Assembly (NCBI GenBank): GCA_913019975.1
Contig: CAJWBH010000001.1
Span: 62,001 to 126,000 of the forward strand
Direction of reading: 5' to 3'
Origin: Thalassolituus maritimus
GTDB taxonomy: Bacteria; Pseudomonadota; Gammaproteobacteria; Pseudomonadales; Oceanobacteraceae
Length of the DNA: 64,000 nt
The translations under genes were made by a program, and so were the position numbers. The notes beneath the pieces are model-generated. The model ran no database searches. It had not been told where the DNA came from and was given only the letters and a program-made list of their open reading frames with translations. Positions 54,534-64,000 of this stretch are shown piece after piece; position 1 is the stretch's first letter, and each line of letters starts with the position of its first letter.

Positions 54534-55190
54534 TCAGGCTTTGCCGCTCAGAAGGGCCGTAATTTCATATGGGTCGTTGACGTAATGGTCGGCTTGCCAT
54601 GCTTGAGGATCTTCTGATTCTTCTATATAGCCAAATAGAGCGGCGATGCTGGTCATGCCCGCTGCTCTGGCGGCTTCGATATCGCGGATATGATCGCCAA
54701 CATACCAGCAGGAAGATGGCTGAACCTCCATCATAGATGCACACAGCAACAAGCTGTCCGGGGCTGGCTTGGTTCTATGAACATCTTCAGGGCACACGAC
54801 GAACTTACAGGCCAGTGGCATCCTCTCCAGAAGCAGGTCGGTGTAGAGCCGTGGTTTATTCGTGACGATACCCCAAGGAACAGAACCTTGTTCCAGTTTA
54901 TTGAGTAGCTCAGAGAAGCCTTTAAACAGCTGTGCTTTGTCGCCTACGGTGTTCTCGTAGCGATCCAGCAAGCGTTGACGGTAGTTCTGAATATCCGGGT
55001 GGCTCCGGTCTATCTCCCAGGTAAGGCAGGCCAGTGCAACTCCACCATTGCTTACCTGCTCGCGGATCTTGGAATCAGCGAGCGCGGGCAGGCCTTCTTC
55101 CTCACGTAGAGAGTTCACGACACTGAAGAAATCTAAGGCCGTATCGACGAGGGTACCGTCAAGATCAAACAGAACAGCTTCGAGTGTCAT
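54534..55190 (-). CDS. mupP: HAD-family phosphatase, N-acetylmuramic acid 6-phosphate phosphatase MupP-like
   Basis: 218 residues of the HAD-IA phosphatase family. The nucleophile motif is [14 protein letters not shown] (about 8-21), Thr/Ser motif II near IVTNKPRL, and motif [16 protein letters not shown] near 168-181. Older annotation would call it phosphoglycolate phosphatase (Gph). Its position between ubiG and yciK is the Pseudomonas mupP locus, which suggests MurNAc-6-P phosphatase in the peptidoglycan recycling route that bypasses fosfomycin. It overlaps the ubiG stop by 4 bp. Confidence 0.8.
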   Translation of the reverse strand: MTLEAVLFDLDGTLVDTALDFFSVVNSLREEEGLPALADSKIREQVSNGGVALACLTWEIDRSHPDIQNYRQRLLDRYENTVGDKAQLFKGFSELLNKLEQGSVPWGIVTNKPRLYTDLLLERMPLACKFVVCPEDVHRTKPAPDSLLLCASMMEVQPSSCWYVGDHIRDIEAARAAGMTSIAALFGYIEESEDPQAWQADHYVNDPYEITALLSGKA

Positions 55191-55906
55191 GCGTCTTCCC
55201 GGCGGGTCGCAACGAGATAGTTCACGTCCACGTCCTGATCCTTGAGGCTGTATTCCTGCGTCAGCGGGTTATAGATCATGCCTGTCATATCAAGCACCGA
55301 GAGATCTGCCGCACGGCACCAACGCGTCAGTTCGCTGGGTTTGATGAATTTATCGTAATCGTGCGTTCCAGCAGGAAGCATGCGCATGATGTACTCAGCG
55401 CCAATAATGGCCATTGCGTAGGCTTTCGGATTTCGATTAATAGTCGAGAAGAACACCATGCCTCCTGGTTTTACCAGTTTGTAGCAGGCCTGAATAATCG
55501 ATGCTGGATCAGGCACGTGCTCAAGCATTTCAAGGCAGGTAACTATGTCGAACGAGGCGGGCATTTCTTCGGCGAGTTGCTCAACGGGTATTTGTTGATA
55601 CTTCACACTGACTCCACTCTCAAGCGCATGCAGCTTAGCGATATTCAGAGGCGCTTCACCCATATCTATTCCGGTTACGTCTGCGCCGCGTTGCGCCATG
55701 GCTTCACTGAGGATGCCGCCGCCACAGCCGACATCCAGTACCTTTTTACCTGCGAGAGACGCGTGACGGTCAATGTAGTTGGTGCGCAGCGGGTTGATGT
55801 CGTGCAGTGGTTTGAATTCACTTTCACGATCCCACCAACGGGAGGCGAGGGCTTCAAACTTAGCAACTTCTGCACGATCTACATTCAGTTTTTTTAGTTC
55901 AGTCAT
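55187..55906 (-). CDS. ubiG: Ubiquinone biosynthesis O-methyltransferase UbiG
   Basis: 239 residues of the class I SAM methyltransferase family. [20 protein letters not shown] (about 58-77) binds SAM, and [20 protein letters not shown] near the N-terminus is the UbiG signature. The segment [20 protein letters not shown] is family-specific. Catalyses both O-methylations of ubiquinone synthesis. Normal length. Upstream is mtaD, 63 bp away on the same strand. Confidence 0.95.
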   Translation of the reverse strand: MTELKKLNVDRAEVAKFEALASRWWDRESEFKPLHDINPLRTNYIDRHASLAGKKVLDVGCGGGILSEAMAQRGADVTGIDMGEAPLNIAKLHALESGVSVKYQQIPVEQLAEEMPASFDIVTCLEMLEHVPDPASIIQACYKLVKPGGMVFFSTINRNPKAYAMAIIGAEYIMRMLPAGTHDYDKFIKPSELTRWCRAADLSVLDMTGMIYNPLTQEYSLKDQDVDVNYLVATRREDA

Positions 55907-55969
55907 AATATGTCCGCTGTTCTGTTACGCGTTAAGACCCGGTTCTGATATGCCCTTCGGTGGCATGTC

Positions 55970-57274
55970 TCAGGGTTGAATCTTGCTTTGCCATTGGCGT
56001 GTTTTTTCGAGAATCTGACTGGCGTCGATGGATGTCAGTTCACCCCGGCTCAATAGTGCTTTGCCGGCTACCCAGACGTATTCTGTGTAGCGACTGCTGT
56101 CTGTGTATACAAGCTGTGATGCCGGATCGTAGAGCGGGCTCTGGGTCAGTTCGCTCATGCGCACTGCCTGCAGGTCTGCATACTTTCCAGCCTCTATTGA
56201 ACCGGTTAGTTCATCAATACCCAGCGCTTTGGCGCTGCCAGAGGTTGCCATTCTCAGTGCGGCCATAGCCGGGACGGCGGCCGCATCGTTAGCGACGGCC
56301 TTGGCCAGCATGGCAGCCGACTTCATTTCCCCCTGAATGTTCAGGTCGTTGTTGCTGGCCGCGCCGTCTGTGCCTAAACCCAAATTAACGCCTTCGCTCA
56401 GGAGTGAGGCTACCGGACAAAAACCGCTGGCTAGCTTTAAGTTGGATTCCGGGCAGTGAACAACACTCGCACCGGTCTGTTTGAGGATATCGATATCGAT
56501 GTCGTTTATCTGAGTCATGTGAACACAGCTGACACTTTCGTTGAGAAATCCCAGTTCTGCCAGTCTCTGGGTAGGACGCATTCCGCGCTCTTCAAGACTT
56601 TGGCTCACTTCGAATGCGGTTTCGTGAAGGTGAATCTGCACAGGCATCTGAAGCTGGCTGGCAGTGGTTGTTATCTCTTTCAGTGGTTCGTCTGACACTG
56701 TGTAGGGAGCGTGTGGACCAATGCCTACATGAGCCAGAGGCTGGTGGCGGTATTTGCTGTGAACGTCCAGAGTTTTGCGAATGTACTCGTCTGCGTTCTG
56801 GGCAAAGTTCGTTGGGAAGTCCAGCACTGGCGTAAAGCTGACGGTCCTCATGCCCGCATCAAGCGCTGCCTCGATGCTGTCGCCTGAATAGAAGTACATA
56901 TCGGCAAAGGTCGTGGTGCCGCAACGCAGCATCTCCGTGATGGCAAGCTGAGTGCCCTGATACACAAAGTCACCACTGACCCACTGCGCCTCTGCAGGCC
57001 AGATATGATCCTGTAGCCAGGTCATCAGGGGCAGGTCGTCGGCCAGGCCGCGGAAAAGAGACATGGCAGCATGTCCGTGCGCGTTGATATAGCCGGGCAG
57101 CAGAACATGGTCTTCCAGATTTATATGCTCTTTTGCTTCGGGGCCTTGCTCAGTTTGGGGCTTCAGTCCGACAATCCGGCCGTTGGTCACGTATACCGAG
57201 TGGTTTTCCAATACTTCGCTGCTCTCGCCAAGGGGCAGTACCCAGCGAGCATCAATACGCAGATCAGCCTGCAT
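55970..57274 (-). CDS. mtaD: 5-Methylthioadenosine/S-adenosylhomocysteine deaminase (TRZ/ATZ family)
   Basis: 434 residues of the amidohydrolase superfamily. Metal ligands are seen in YINAHGHAAMSLFRGLADD (HxH) and the later VGIGPHAPYTVSD, IHLHETAFEV and GLGTDGAASNNDL with the conserved Asp. The motif TTTFADMYFY is typical of MtaD/SAH deaminases. In Pseudomonas the homologue deaminates methylthioadenosine and related compounds. Members are also annotated as chlorohydrolases, but the context by ubiG and gyrA supports MtaD. Divergent from gyrA by about 260 bp. Confidence 0.88.
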   Translation of the reverse strand: MQADLRIDARWVLPLGESSEVLENHSVYVTNGRIVGLKPQTEQGPEAKEHINLEDHVLLPGYINAHGHAAMSLFRGLADDLPLMTWLQDHIWPAEAQWVSGDFVYQGTQLAITEMLRCGTTTFADMYFYSGDSIEAALDAGMRTVSFTPVLDFPTNFAQNADEYIRKTLDVHSKYRHQPLAHVGIGPHAPYTVSDEPLKEITTTASQLQMPVQIHLHETAFEVSQSLEERGMRPTQRLAELGFLNESVSCVHMTQINDIDIDILKQTGASVVHCPESNLKLASGFCPVASLLSEGVNLGLGTDGAASNNDLNIQGEMKSAAMLAKAVANDAAAVPAMAALRMATSGSAKALGIDELTGSIEAGKYADLQAVRMSELTQSPLYDPASQLVYTDSSRYTEYVWVAGKALLSRGELTSIDASQILEKTRQWQSKIQP

Positions 57275-57420
57275 GGTGCTTCCTCATTCGCTTTGCTCGC
57301 GATTATAGCGAATGCAGAGGGCAGGGTGCGAACTGTTCCGCAAGGCTGACTGTTAATTGAACAGTAGGGAACGTCCGTTCAGAGACGAAAACGCCTCAGA
57401 GAGCCATTCAGGAGCTCTCA

Positions 57421-57449
57421 TTAGGTATCAGCACGATTTGTGGTATGAT
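57421..57449 (+). promoter_or_regulatory. Predicted gyrA promoter
   Basis: TTAGGT (57421-57426) as a weak -35 and TATGAT (57444-57449) as a -10, separated by exactly 17 bp, about 88 bp upstream of the gyrA ATG. The rest of the 262-bp mtaD-gyrA intergenic region shows no other motif I can support. Confidence 0.45.
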
Positions 57450-57536
57450 CGCAGCCCTTGTTTGTCGCTCTGTGAGCGGCAACTCCATTCAAAGGAAATC
57501 CGCCGCCGGCGGGAGAGAGTACAGGCCCGAGTTTAT

Positions 57537-60143
57537 ATGAGTGACTTAGCCAAAGAAGTTCTGCCAATTAATATTGAAGACGAGCTGCAGCAGTCGTACC
57601 TGGATTATGCGATGAGCGTAATTGTCGGGCGGGCTCTGCCTGATGTCAGGGATGGTCTTAAGCCTGTACACCGCCGCGTGTTGCACGCTATGAACATTCT
57701 CGGCAATGACTGGAATAAGCCTTACAAAAAGTCTGCGCGTGTTGTTGGTGATGTGATCGGTAAATACCACCCGCACGGTGACTCTGCGGTGTATGACACC
57801 ATTGTTCGGATGGCTCAGGACTTCTCTATGCGCTACACCCTGGTCGATGGTCAGGGTAACTTCGGTTCGGTGGATGGTGACTCTGCTGCGGCGATGCGTT
57901 ACACGGAAATCCGGATGGAGAAGATCAGCCATGAGATGCTGGCTGATATTGATAAAGAAACCGTTGACTGGGTGCCTAACTACGACGGTACTGAACAGAT
58001 CCCAGAAGTGCTTCCCACCCGCATCCCTAACCTGCTGGTGAATGGCTCGTCTGGTATCGCTGTTGGTATGGCGACGAATATCCCACCTCATAACCTGACA
58101 GAAGTTCTGAATGGCTGTCTGGCCTTGATCGATGATCCGAATCTGACTGTCGATGATCTGATGGAATATATTCCAGGCCCGGACTTCCCAACAGCCGCAT
58201 TTATTAATGGTCGTGACGGGATTGTTGAGGCGTATCGCACTGGCCGTGGCCGCATTTATCTGCGTGCACGTCATCAGTTCGAAGAAGACGAGAAAAACGG
58301 CAAAGTGTCCATCGTCTTCACCGAAATCCCATACATGGTCAACAAAGCCCGCCTGATCGAGAAGATCGCCGAGCTGGTTAAAGACAAGAAAATCGAAGGC
58401 ATTACCGAACTGCGCGACGAGTCGGATAAAGATGGTATGCGTATCGTCGTTGAACTGCGTCGCGGTGAAATGCCAGAAGTCGTACTGAATAACCTGTTCG
58501 CTCAGACTCAGTTGCAGGGTGTGTTCGGTATTAACACCGTCGCTCTCGTCGATGGGCAGCCTAAGACTCTGAACCTGAAGCAGTTGCTTGATGCGTTTGT
58601 TAAGCACCGTCGTGAAGTTGTAACCCGACGCACAATTTATGATCTGCGCAAGGCGCGTGAACGTGGTCATATTCTCGAAGGTCTTGCTCTGGCGCTGGCG
58701 AATATTGATCCAGTGATTGAGCTGATTAAAAAGTCGCCTACCGCGGCGGAAGCGAAAGAGAGCCTGATTGCGGCGGCATGGGCACCAGGCGATGTACTGG
58801 ATATGCTGGAACGGGCAGGTGAAGATGCCTGTCGTCCGGATGACCTGCCAGAGGAGTACGGTTTCCGTGATGGTAAATACCATCTGTCACCGGTTCAGGC
58901 TCAGGCGATTCTTGATCTGCGCCTGCAGAAGTTGACCGGCCTCGAACATGAAAAGCTTATTGCTGAATATCAGCAGAAGCTTGAAGAAATTGCAGAATAT
59001 CTCGAGATCCTGGGCAGTGCTGAGCGCCTGATGGAAGTGATTCGCGAAGAACTTGAGTTGATTCGTGAAGAATATGGTGATGAACGTCGTACAGAGATTA
59101 TTGCGCAGAAGCGTGACCTCACTATGGCCGATCTCATTCCGGAGGAAACTCTGGTTCTCACGCTATCCCACACCGGCTATGCGAAGACTCAGCCGATGGA
59201 TGCTTATCAGGCACAGAAGCGCGGCGGTAAAGGTAAGTCGGCGACGTCGATGAAGGATGAAGACTTCATCGAGCATCTTTTGGTTGTTAACAGTCATGAT
59301 ACCGTTCTCTGCTTTACCGATGCCGGTAAAGTGTATTGGTTGACGGTCTACGATATCCCTCAGGCTAGCCGCAACTCTCGCGGTCGTCCTATTGTGAATG
59401 TGCTCAATCTGTCTTCTGAAGGCGAGCGCATCACTGCAATTCTGCCGGTGGAAGAATACCGTGATGACCTGTACGTCTTTATGGCAACGGCCCGGGGTAC
59501 GGTTAAGAAAACCACGCTGGATCAATTCAGTCGGCCACGCTCATCGGGCCTGATTGCCTGTGAGCTGGACGAAAATGACTGGCTGGTCGGTGTCGCTATT
59601 ACTGACGGCCAGCAGGACATCCTGATGCTCAGCGATGCGGGTAAAGCAGTCCGCTTTAAAGAATCGGATGTTCGTGCCATGGGCCGGACCGCTCGCGGTG
59701 TGCGCGGTATCAAACTGGCGGAAGATCAGCGCGTTATCTCACTGATCGTCCCTGAGGAGAACGGTACGATTCTGACAGCATCTCAGCGCGGCTTTGGTAA
59801 ACGGACCAACGTCGAAGAGTTTCCGACGAAAGGGCGTGGTACGCAGGGCGTTATCGCTATGGTGACCAGCGAGCGCAATGGCGCTCTCGTTGGCGCTGTT
59901 CAGGTATTTAATGGTGATGAGGTCATGCTCGTCAGTGATCGCGGAACATTGGTAAGAACGCGTGTCGACGAAGTATCAGTACTGGGTCGAAATACGCAGG
60001 GGGTAACCCTGATTAAAGTCGCAGATAAAGAAAAATTGGTTGGTGTTGAGCGCATCTGTGATGAAGATGAAGCTGATCTACTTGAAGGAGAGCAAGCGGA
60101 CTCTGCGAACGACGTTGATTCTGATGGGGAAACAGCTGAATGA
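57537..60143 (+). CDS. gyrA: DNA gyrase subunit A
   Basis: 868 residues from the ATG at 57537; the open frame reaches 57357 but without homology. The opening [20 protein letters not shown] is the usual gyrase start. The catalytic Tyr122 is in AMRYTEIRM. The quinolone-resistance region [11 protein letters not shown] has Ser83 and Asp87, the susceptible-type residues. The C-terminal beta-pinwheel starts near residue 530, with the GyrA box [10 protein letters not shown] (about 560) present. Tail rich in Asp/Glu ([19 protein letters not shown]). It overlaps the Wzz-like gene by 4 bp (ATGA). Confidence 0.97.
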   Translation: MSDLAKEVLPINIEDELQQSYLDYAMSVIVGRALPDVRDGLKPVHRRVLHAMNILGNDWNKPYKKSARVVGDVIGKYHPHGDSAVYDTIVRMAQDFSMRYTLVDGQGNFGSVDGDSAAAMRYTEIRMEKISHEMLADIDKETVDWVPNYDGTEQIPEVLPTRIPNLLVNGSSGIAVGMATNIPPHNLTEVLNGCLALIDDPNLTVDDLMEYIPGPDFPTAAFINGRDGIVEAYRTGRGRIYLRARHQFEEDEKNGKVSIVFTEIPYMVNKARLIEKIAELVKDKKIEGITELRDESDKDGMRIVVELRRGEMPEVVLNNLFAQTQLQGVFGINTVALVDGQPKTLNLKQLLDAFVKHRREVVTRRTIYDLRKARERGHILEGLALALANIDPVIELIKKSPTAAEAKESLIAAAWAPGDVLDMLERAGEDACRPDDLPEEYGFRDGKYHLSPVQAQAILDLRLQKLTGLEHEKLIAEYQQKLEEIAEYLEILGSAERLMEVIREELELIREEYGDERRTEIIAQKRDLTMADLIPEETLVLTLSHTGYAKTQPMDAYQAQKRGGKGKSATSMKDEDFIEHLLVVNSHDTVLCFTDAGKVYWLTVYDIPQASRNSRGRPIVNVLNLSSEGERITAILPVEEYRDDLYVFMATARGTVKKTTLDQFSRPRSSGLIACELDENDWLVGVAITDGQQDILMLSDAGKAVRFKESDVRAMGRTARGVRGIKLAEDQRVISLIVPEENGTILTASQRGFGKRTNVEEFPTKGRGTQGVIAMVTSERNGALVGAVQVFNGDEVMLVSDRGTLVRTRVDEVSVLGRNTQGVTLIKVADKEKLVGVERICDEDEADLLEGEQADSANDVDSDGETAE

Positions 60144-61300
60144 CTGAAAATATAAATCATCAGTCACATGATGACGAGATCGACCTGTTTGATCTCGTCG
60201 ACGATATTCGTGATAAATGGTACTGGCTGGTGGGTAGCTTGCTTGCAGGTATCGCACTTGCCCTATCATACGTAATGACGGCGACGCCAGAATACCAGAC
60301 CGAGGCGACCATTACTGAAGCAGCCCCGTCGGAGTTACTGCCTTTTAGTCAGGCAGCACTGCGAAATAGACTTACCCTTAGTGCTTCGGTTAAAGACGTA
60401 CAAAATAATGGCGTCGGAGATGAGCCTGTTAGTTTGACGGATGAGGCTGTTTTTGAATTGGATGCTGAGGCTGCTTTTTCCAGTGCGCGTTCTGTACTTC
60501 GTTCTGCATCAACTCGTAAGGCTTTCTATAATTTTTTGCTGAGTCAGCCTGATGAAGAGTTATTGCCACTGATTTCCTCGCAAGCGCTGACGGAAGAACA
60601 GAATCTCGCTAATTTTCTTACGCGGTTCTCATTCAGCGATCCGGGGAAGGGAGATTCAGACACCTACCTGACTATAAAATTTAAGTTGGGCAGTAATGCC
60701 GAGCTAGCGCGTGATGTTCTGAATGACTACATCGCCTACGCGCTCATTCTGCATGAGAAGCGCGTCAGGGATGAGTTTGAGCGTAAGGTTCATGCTGAAC
60801 TTGAGCTATACCAGACCTGGGTTGATAACTTTCGTAGGGTCTACGAGTCGGAGAAAGCGCGCCAGATCGCCCGATTGGAAGAAGCTGCTCAGATTGCTGC
60901 GAGCATCGGCCAGAAAAAACCGTTTTACAATACAAACGATGTGGTTGTGAGTAGCGAACCTCCTCTTTATATGATGGGAGAGCAAGCGCTTCGTCAGGAA
61001 GCTGAATTACTGCGCAAACGTTCAGACTCTCCATCTGAAGATATTTTTGTATCCGGCCTTTCTGTTGTTAAGAATTCGATAGCGACTCTTGAAGGTATCG
61101 TCGTTGATTGGAACGAAGTCGAGTTGGTCGATGTGGATCAGCCTGCACTCTTGCCTCTGAAGCCAGCTAAGCCCAAAAAACTTCTTGTCGTAGCATTGGG
61201 CGCCGTGGGTGGCGCAATGTTCGGTTTGCTGGCGGCTTTGATTGCTGCGGCCTCAGCTCGCCATTTGAGACGTAATGAACGTAACCCTTTGCATTTTTAA
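60140..61300 (+). CDS. Wzz/chain-length-determinant domain protein
   Basis: 386 residues. Starts [21 protein letters not shown]1 is at about 30-50 ([20 protein letters not shown]), and after a long periplasmic region (about 55-350) comes TM2 at about 348-372 ([20 protein letters not shown]). This matches Wzz-type polysaccharide co-polymerase topology, with a helical coiled middle ([19 protein letters not shown]). A proline-rich segment ([12 protein letters not shown]) precedes TM2 as in Wzz. No polysaccharide genes are nearby. It is coupled to gyrA by an ATGA overlap and precedes serC by 16 bp, an unusual position. Confidence 0.85.
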   Translation: MTENINHQSHDDEIDLFDLVDDIRDKWYWLVGSLLAGIALALSYVMTATPEYQTEATITEAAPSELLPFSQAALRNRLTLSASVKDVQNNGVGDEPVSLTDEAVFELDAEAAFSSARSVLRSASTRKAFYNFLLSQPDEELLPLISSQALTEEQNLANFLTRFSFSDPGKGDSDTYLTIKFKLGSNAELARDVLNDYIAYALILHEKRVRDEFERKVHAELELYQTWVDNFRRVYESEKARQIARLEEAAQIAASIGQKKPFYNTNDVVVSSEPPLYMMGEQALRQEAELLRKRSDSPSEDIFVSGLSVVKNSIATLEGIVVDWNEVELVDVDQPALLPLKPAKPKKLLVVALGAVGGAMFGLLAALIAAASARHLRRNERNPLHF

Positions 61301-61315
61301 GCGTGTAGAAAAATT

Positions 61316-62398
61316 ATGAATCGTATTTTTAATTTCTGTGCAGGACCGGCTGCGCTGCCTACAGCAGTGCTGGAGCGTGCTGGTGCTGAGCTGGTGGACT
61401 GGCACGGCAAAGGCATGTCCATCATGGAAATGAGCCACCGCAGCAAAGAGTTTGTTGGTGTGGCCGAGAAGGCTGAGCAGGATCTCCGGGATTTAATGTT
61501 TATTCCGGATAACTACAAAGTTCTTTTTATGCAGGGTGGTGCTAGCAGCCAGTTCGCCATGGTGCCTATGAACCTGTTGCGCGCTAAGAGCACCGCTGAC
61601 TACATTAATACCGGGCAGTGGTCGACTAAGGCGATCAAAGAAGCGAAAAACTTCTGTACGGTAAATATAGTGGCCTCGACGGAAGGAAATAATTTTACTT
61701 CTGCGCCTTCTCAGGCGGAGCTGAAACTCAACCCTGATGCGGCTTATGTTCATTACACTCCGAACGAAACCATTGGTGGCGTCGAGTTTGACTACATTCC
61801 TGACACTGGCGATGTGCCTTTGGTGGCGGATTATTCCTCGTCCATTCTTTCTGAAAAAATCGATGTGTCGAAGTTCGGATTAATTTACGCCGGAGCTCAG
61901 AAAAACATTGGCCCTGCTGGTTTGTGCGTCGTAATTGTTCGTGAAGACTTATTGGGTGATGTTATTGCTGGCACGCCAACGATGTTCGACTATAAGGTGG
62001 CTGCTGATAACGCATCTATGTACAACACTCCTCCAACCTACAGTTGGTACCTGGCCGGTCTTGTATTCGCCTGGCTGAAGGAACAGGGTGGTGTTGAGGC
62101 CATGGCGGAGATAAACCGTCGTAAAGCCGAGAAACTGTACCGCTTTATCGATACCAATGATTTTTACGCCAACCCGGTGGCGTTGAACAATCGCTCCCGT
62201 ATGAACGTTCCATTTACCCTTGCTGATGATGCGTTAGATAAGGTGTTTCTTGAAGAGAGCGAACAGGCAGGTCTTATGAATCTGGCTGGACATCGCAGTG
62301 TTGGCGGAATGCGTGCCAGCATATACAACGCAGTGCCAGAAGAAGGCGTAGATGCATTGATCGCGTTTATGGCTGACTTCGCTAAACGTCACGGGTAA
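61316..62398 (+). CDS. serC: Phosphoserine aminotransferase
   Basis: 360 residues of the class V aminotransferase family. [20 protein letters not shown] starts the protein, [20 protein letters not shown] follows, and the PLP lysine is in [20 protein letters not shown] (about residue 198). It converts 3-phosphohydroxypyruvate to phosphoserine, and also acts in pyridoxine synthesis. Normal length. Starts 16 bp after the Wzz-like gene and ends 12 bp before pheA, forming the serC-pheA-hisC arrangement recalled from Pseudomonas. Confidence 0.96.
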   Translation: MNRIFNFCAGPAALPTAVLERAGAELVDWHGKGMSIMEMSHRSKEFVGVAEKAEQDLRDLMFIPDNYKVLFMQGGASSQFAMVPMNLLRAKSTADYINTGQWSTKAIKEAKNFCTVNIVASTEGNNFTSAPSQAELKLNPDAAYVHYTPNETIGGVEFDYIPDTGDVPLVADYSSSILSEKIDVSKFGLIYAGAQKNIGPAGLCVVIVREDLLGDVIAGTPTMFDYKVAADNASMYNTPPTYSWYLAGLVFAWLKEQGGVEAMAEINRRKAEKLYRFIDTNDFYANPVALNNRSRMNVPFTLADDALDKVFLEESEQAGLMNLAGHRSVGGMRASIYNAVPEEGVDALIAFMADFAKRHG

Positions 62399-62409
62399 CA
62401 GGTTGAATC

Positions 62410-63504
62410 ATGAGTGAAGCACAGGAACTGGATAAGCTGCGTCAGCAGATAGATTCGCTGGATAAGCAGATTCAGGAACTGATTAACCAGCGCGCACAAT
62501 GTGCCCAGGATGTCGCTGAAGTTAAGCAAAAATACGCATCTCCGGGGGAGAAGGTTGTATTTTACCGCCCAGAGAGAGAAGCTCAGGTTCTGCGAAAAGT
62601 AATGGACCGTAACCGAGGTCCTCTCGGGGATGAGTCAATGGCCCGGCTTTTCCGTGAGATCATGTCTCAGTGTCTGGCCTTAGAAGAACCGCTGCAGGTA
62701 GCCTACCTTGGCCCTGAAGGAACCTTCACGCAACAGGCGGCGGTAAAACACTTTGGGCATGCAGTGAACTGTGAAGGGCAAGTGTCTATTGCAGATGTCT
62801 TTCGTGAAGTGGCCAGTGGTGCCGCTAATTATGGTGTCGTTCCAGTAGAGAATTCCACTGAAGGTGTCGTCACCCACACGCTCGACAGCTTCTACGATTC
62901 CAATCTCCATATTTGCGGAGAAGTTACTTTACGTATTCATCACCATTTATTGGTGAAGAGCGAAGATCAGCAGATCACACGCGTTTATTCTCATGCTCAG
63001 TCTCTGGGTCAGTGCCGGCGTTGGCTTGATCAGAATTTTCCTGCAAGCGTAGAGCGCATCGCGGTGAATTCGAATGCTGAAGCGGCGAGACGTGCGGCTG
63101 CAGAAGAAGGCGCAGCCGCGATTGCAGGTGAAGCGGCGGCGGAGTTGTATGAGCTCGTAACGCTCCATGCGAATATCGAAGACCGTCCGGATAATACGAC
63201 CCGTTTTCTTATTATCGGTCGACAGGAAACGGGCCCTAGTGGCGATGATAAAACATCGATCATGGTTTCCAGCAGAAATCAGCCGGGCGCTTTATATCAG
63301 GTGCTTGCTCCGTTTCACGAGGCTGACGTTAGCTTAACGCGCATAGAAACTCGTCCAGACCCTTCAGGTACCTGGAATTATCTCTTCTTTATTGATTTTG
63401 AAGGCCATTGCGACGACGAGGTGATATCCCCCTTGTTGCAACGGCTGCGTGATGTAGCGACAGATTATAAATGGCTCGGCTCATACCCTAAGGCCGTGCT
63501 TTGA
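62410..63504 (+). CDS. pheA: Chorismate mutase/prephenate dehydratase (P-protein)
   Basis: 364 residues, three domains. The chorismate mutase domain is at about 5-95 (LDKLRQQIDSLDKQIQELIN). The prephenate dehydratase domain is at about 97-275 with VAYLGPEGTFTQQAAVKHFG, YGVVPVENSTEGVV and the TRF motif in NTTRFLIIG. The ACT regulatory domain is at about 285-360 with GALYQVLAPF and LTRIETRPDPSG, the site for phenylalanine feedback. It makes phenylpyruvate from chorismate. Starts 12 bp after serC, and hisC begins 9 bp later. Confidence 0.96.
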   Translation: MSEAQELDKLRQQIDSLDKQIQELINQRAQCAQDVAEVKQKYASPGEKVVFYRPEREAQVLRKVMDRNRGPLGDESMARLFREIMSQCLALEEPLQVAYLGPEGTFTQQAAVKHFGHAVNCEGQVSIADVFREVASGAANYGVVPVENSTEGVVTHTLDSFYDSNLHICGEVTLRIHHHLLVKSEDQQITRVYSHAQSLGQCRRWLDQNFPASVERIAVNSNAEAARRAAAEEGAAAIAGEAAAELYELVTLHANIEDRPDNTTRFLIIGRQETGPSGDDKTSIMVSSRNQPGALYQVLAPFHEADVSLTRIETRPDPSGTWNYLFFIDFEGHCDDEVISPLLQRLRDVATDYKWLGSYPKAVL

Positions 63505-63512
63505 GGTGAATA

Positions 63513-64000
63513 ATGGCAATTAATTTCTCTGAACTCGCAGTTGAAGGGGTTCGCTCCCTTAAGCCCTACCAGCCAGGTAAGCCTATTGATGAGCTTGCCC
63601 GGGAACTCGGTCTGAACGAGTCAGATATTGTTAAACTCGCGAGTAATGAAAATCCGATGGGCCCGAGCCCTGCGGCTCTGGAAGCAATTCGTCGCGAAAC
63701 AGCTGAATTGCATCGTTACCCTGATGGCGCAGGTTTTGTCCTGAAGAAAACCCTGAGCGACAAACTGAATGTTCGCTCCGAGCAAATTACTCTGGGTAAT
63801 GGCTCAAGTGATATTCTCGATTTTATTGTCCGGGTGTTTGTGAATGACGGTGACAACGTTGTCGTATCGCAGCATGCGTTCGCTATATACGGCCTGGTTG
63901 CGCGGACGGTAGGTGCCGATTGTATCGCCGTACCTGCAAAAGACTTTGGTCATGATCTTGAAGCAATGCTGGATGCAATTAATGAGCGCACCCGTATTGT
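63513..64000 (+). CDS. hisC: Histidinol-phosphate aminotransferase, N-terminal part (partial)
   Basis: About 163 residues before the window ends, from the ATG at 63513 with GAGGTGA upstream. Begins MAINFSELAVEGVRSLKPYQ, then LGLNESDIVKLASNENPMGP (Asn-rich conserved motif) and RYPDGAGFVLKKTLSDKLNV, LGNGSSDILDFIVRVF. The PLP lysine lies beyond the right edge. In Pseudomonas this gene (hisC2) follows pheA and can act on histidinol-phosphate or aromatic amino acids. Same operon as serC and pheA. Confidence 0.92.
   Translation, partial: MAINFSELAVEGVRSLKPYQPGKPIDELARELGLNESDIVKLASNENPMGPSPAALEAIRRETAELHRYPDGAGFVLKKTLSDKLNVRSEQITLGNGSSDILDFIVRVFVNDGDNVVVSQHAFAIYGLVARTVGADCIAVPAKDFGHDLEAMLDAINERTRI

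Noticed and set aside
57758-57810. Quinolone resistance mutation in gyrA
   Set aside because: The region reads Ser83 and Asp87 (GDSAVYD), the susceptible-type residues, so no resistance change is seen.
57546-58883. Open frame of 445 codons on the minus strand inside gyrA
   Set aside because: It is antisense to the highly conserved breakage-reunion domain of gyrA, has no ribosome site and resembles no protein family. A result of codon bias on the opposite strand.

Overview
The window looks like chromosomal DNA of a marine, heterotrophic gammaproteobacterium of the Oceanospirillales/Pseudomonas-like radiation. The basis is gene content and order: dapD next to a YffB-type ArsC-like gene; DUF2069-wrbA-arsC beside yihY; prmB-aroC-MFS; scpA-scpB-rluB; and yciK-mupP-ubiG-mtaD divergent from gyrA-serC-pheA-hisC, all recalled from Pseudomonas genomes. 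A cis/trans fatty acid isomerase and a class I PHA synthase fit this too. Nearly all genes are intact. There is no prophage, no IS element with a transposase, no CRISPR array, and no tRNA or rRNA gene that I could recognise. The genus cannot be fixed from this sequence alone.

Layout. 1-4.7 kb: start of dapD, an ArsC-like reductase, a NIT-sensor chemotaxis receptor, a fold-III PLP enzyme and sufT. 4.8-7.6 kb: a two-gene operon of a rhomboid protease with a long cytoplasmic tail and a zinc-finger membrane protein. 7.6-13.8 kb: the SUF iron-sulfur operon sufB-C-D-S-A, read leftward, with an Rrf2-family regulator reading divergently. The shared control region holds an IscR type 1-like palindrome over the sufB -10 box, and a palindromic non-coding element sits between sufB and sufC. 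14-18.3 kb: a diguanylate cyclase, tcdA and recQ. 18.4-20.9 kb: two tandem, paralogous, unrecognised lipoproteins. 20.9-26.2 kb: yejK, a periplasmic glutathione peroxidase, a 52-residue Pmp3-like peptide, cti and a GST, together suggesting an envelope and oxidative stress neighbourhood. 26.3-26.7 kb: a possible decayed gene.

27-33.3 kb: DUF2069, wrbA, arsC, yihY, DUF3422, then three secreted or unknown proteins. 33.4-37.6 kb: patatin, prmB, aroC, MFS. 37.7-40.4 kb: DUF6489, phasin and phaC for polyhydroxyalkanoate granules. 40.5-47.5 kb: yheU, mnmC, an AEC transporter, a periplasmic cyclophilin, an SH3-domain protein, a YciI protein, rnmM and yciO. 47.6-52.5 kb: two tandem tryptophanyl-tRNA synthetases, the second carrying a four-cysteine pattern like the [4Fe-4S] site of the Thermotoga enzyme, then scpA, scpB and rluB. 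52.5-57.3 kb: a second diguanylate cyclase, yciK, mupP, ubiG and mtaD. 57.4-64 kb: gyrA, a Wzz-domain gene, serC, pheA and the start of hisC.

The points most worth following are the Fe-S-type TrpRS beside a standard TrpRS, the architecture of the suf control region and the repeat inside the suf operon, the lipoprotein pair, the rhomboid/zinc-finger operon, and a Wzz-like protein translationally coupled to gyrA. Start codons were chosen from visible Shine-Dalgarno sequences and family lengths. No database search was possible, so family names rest on recognised motifs and recalled gene neighbourhoods.
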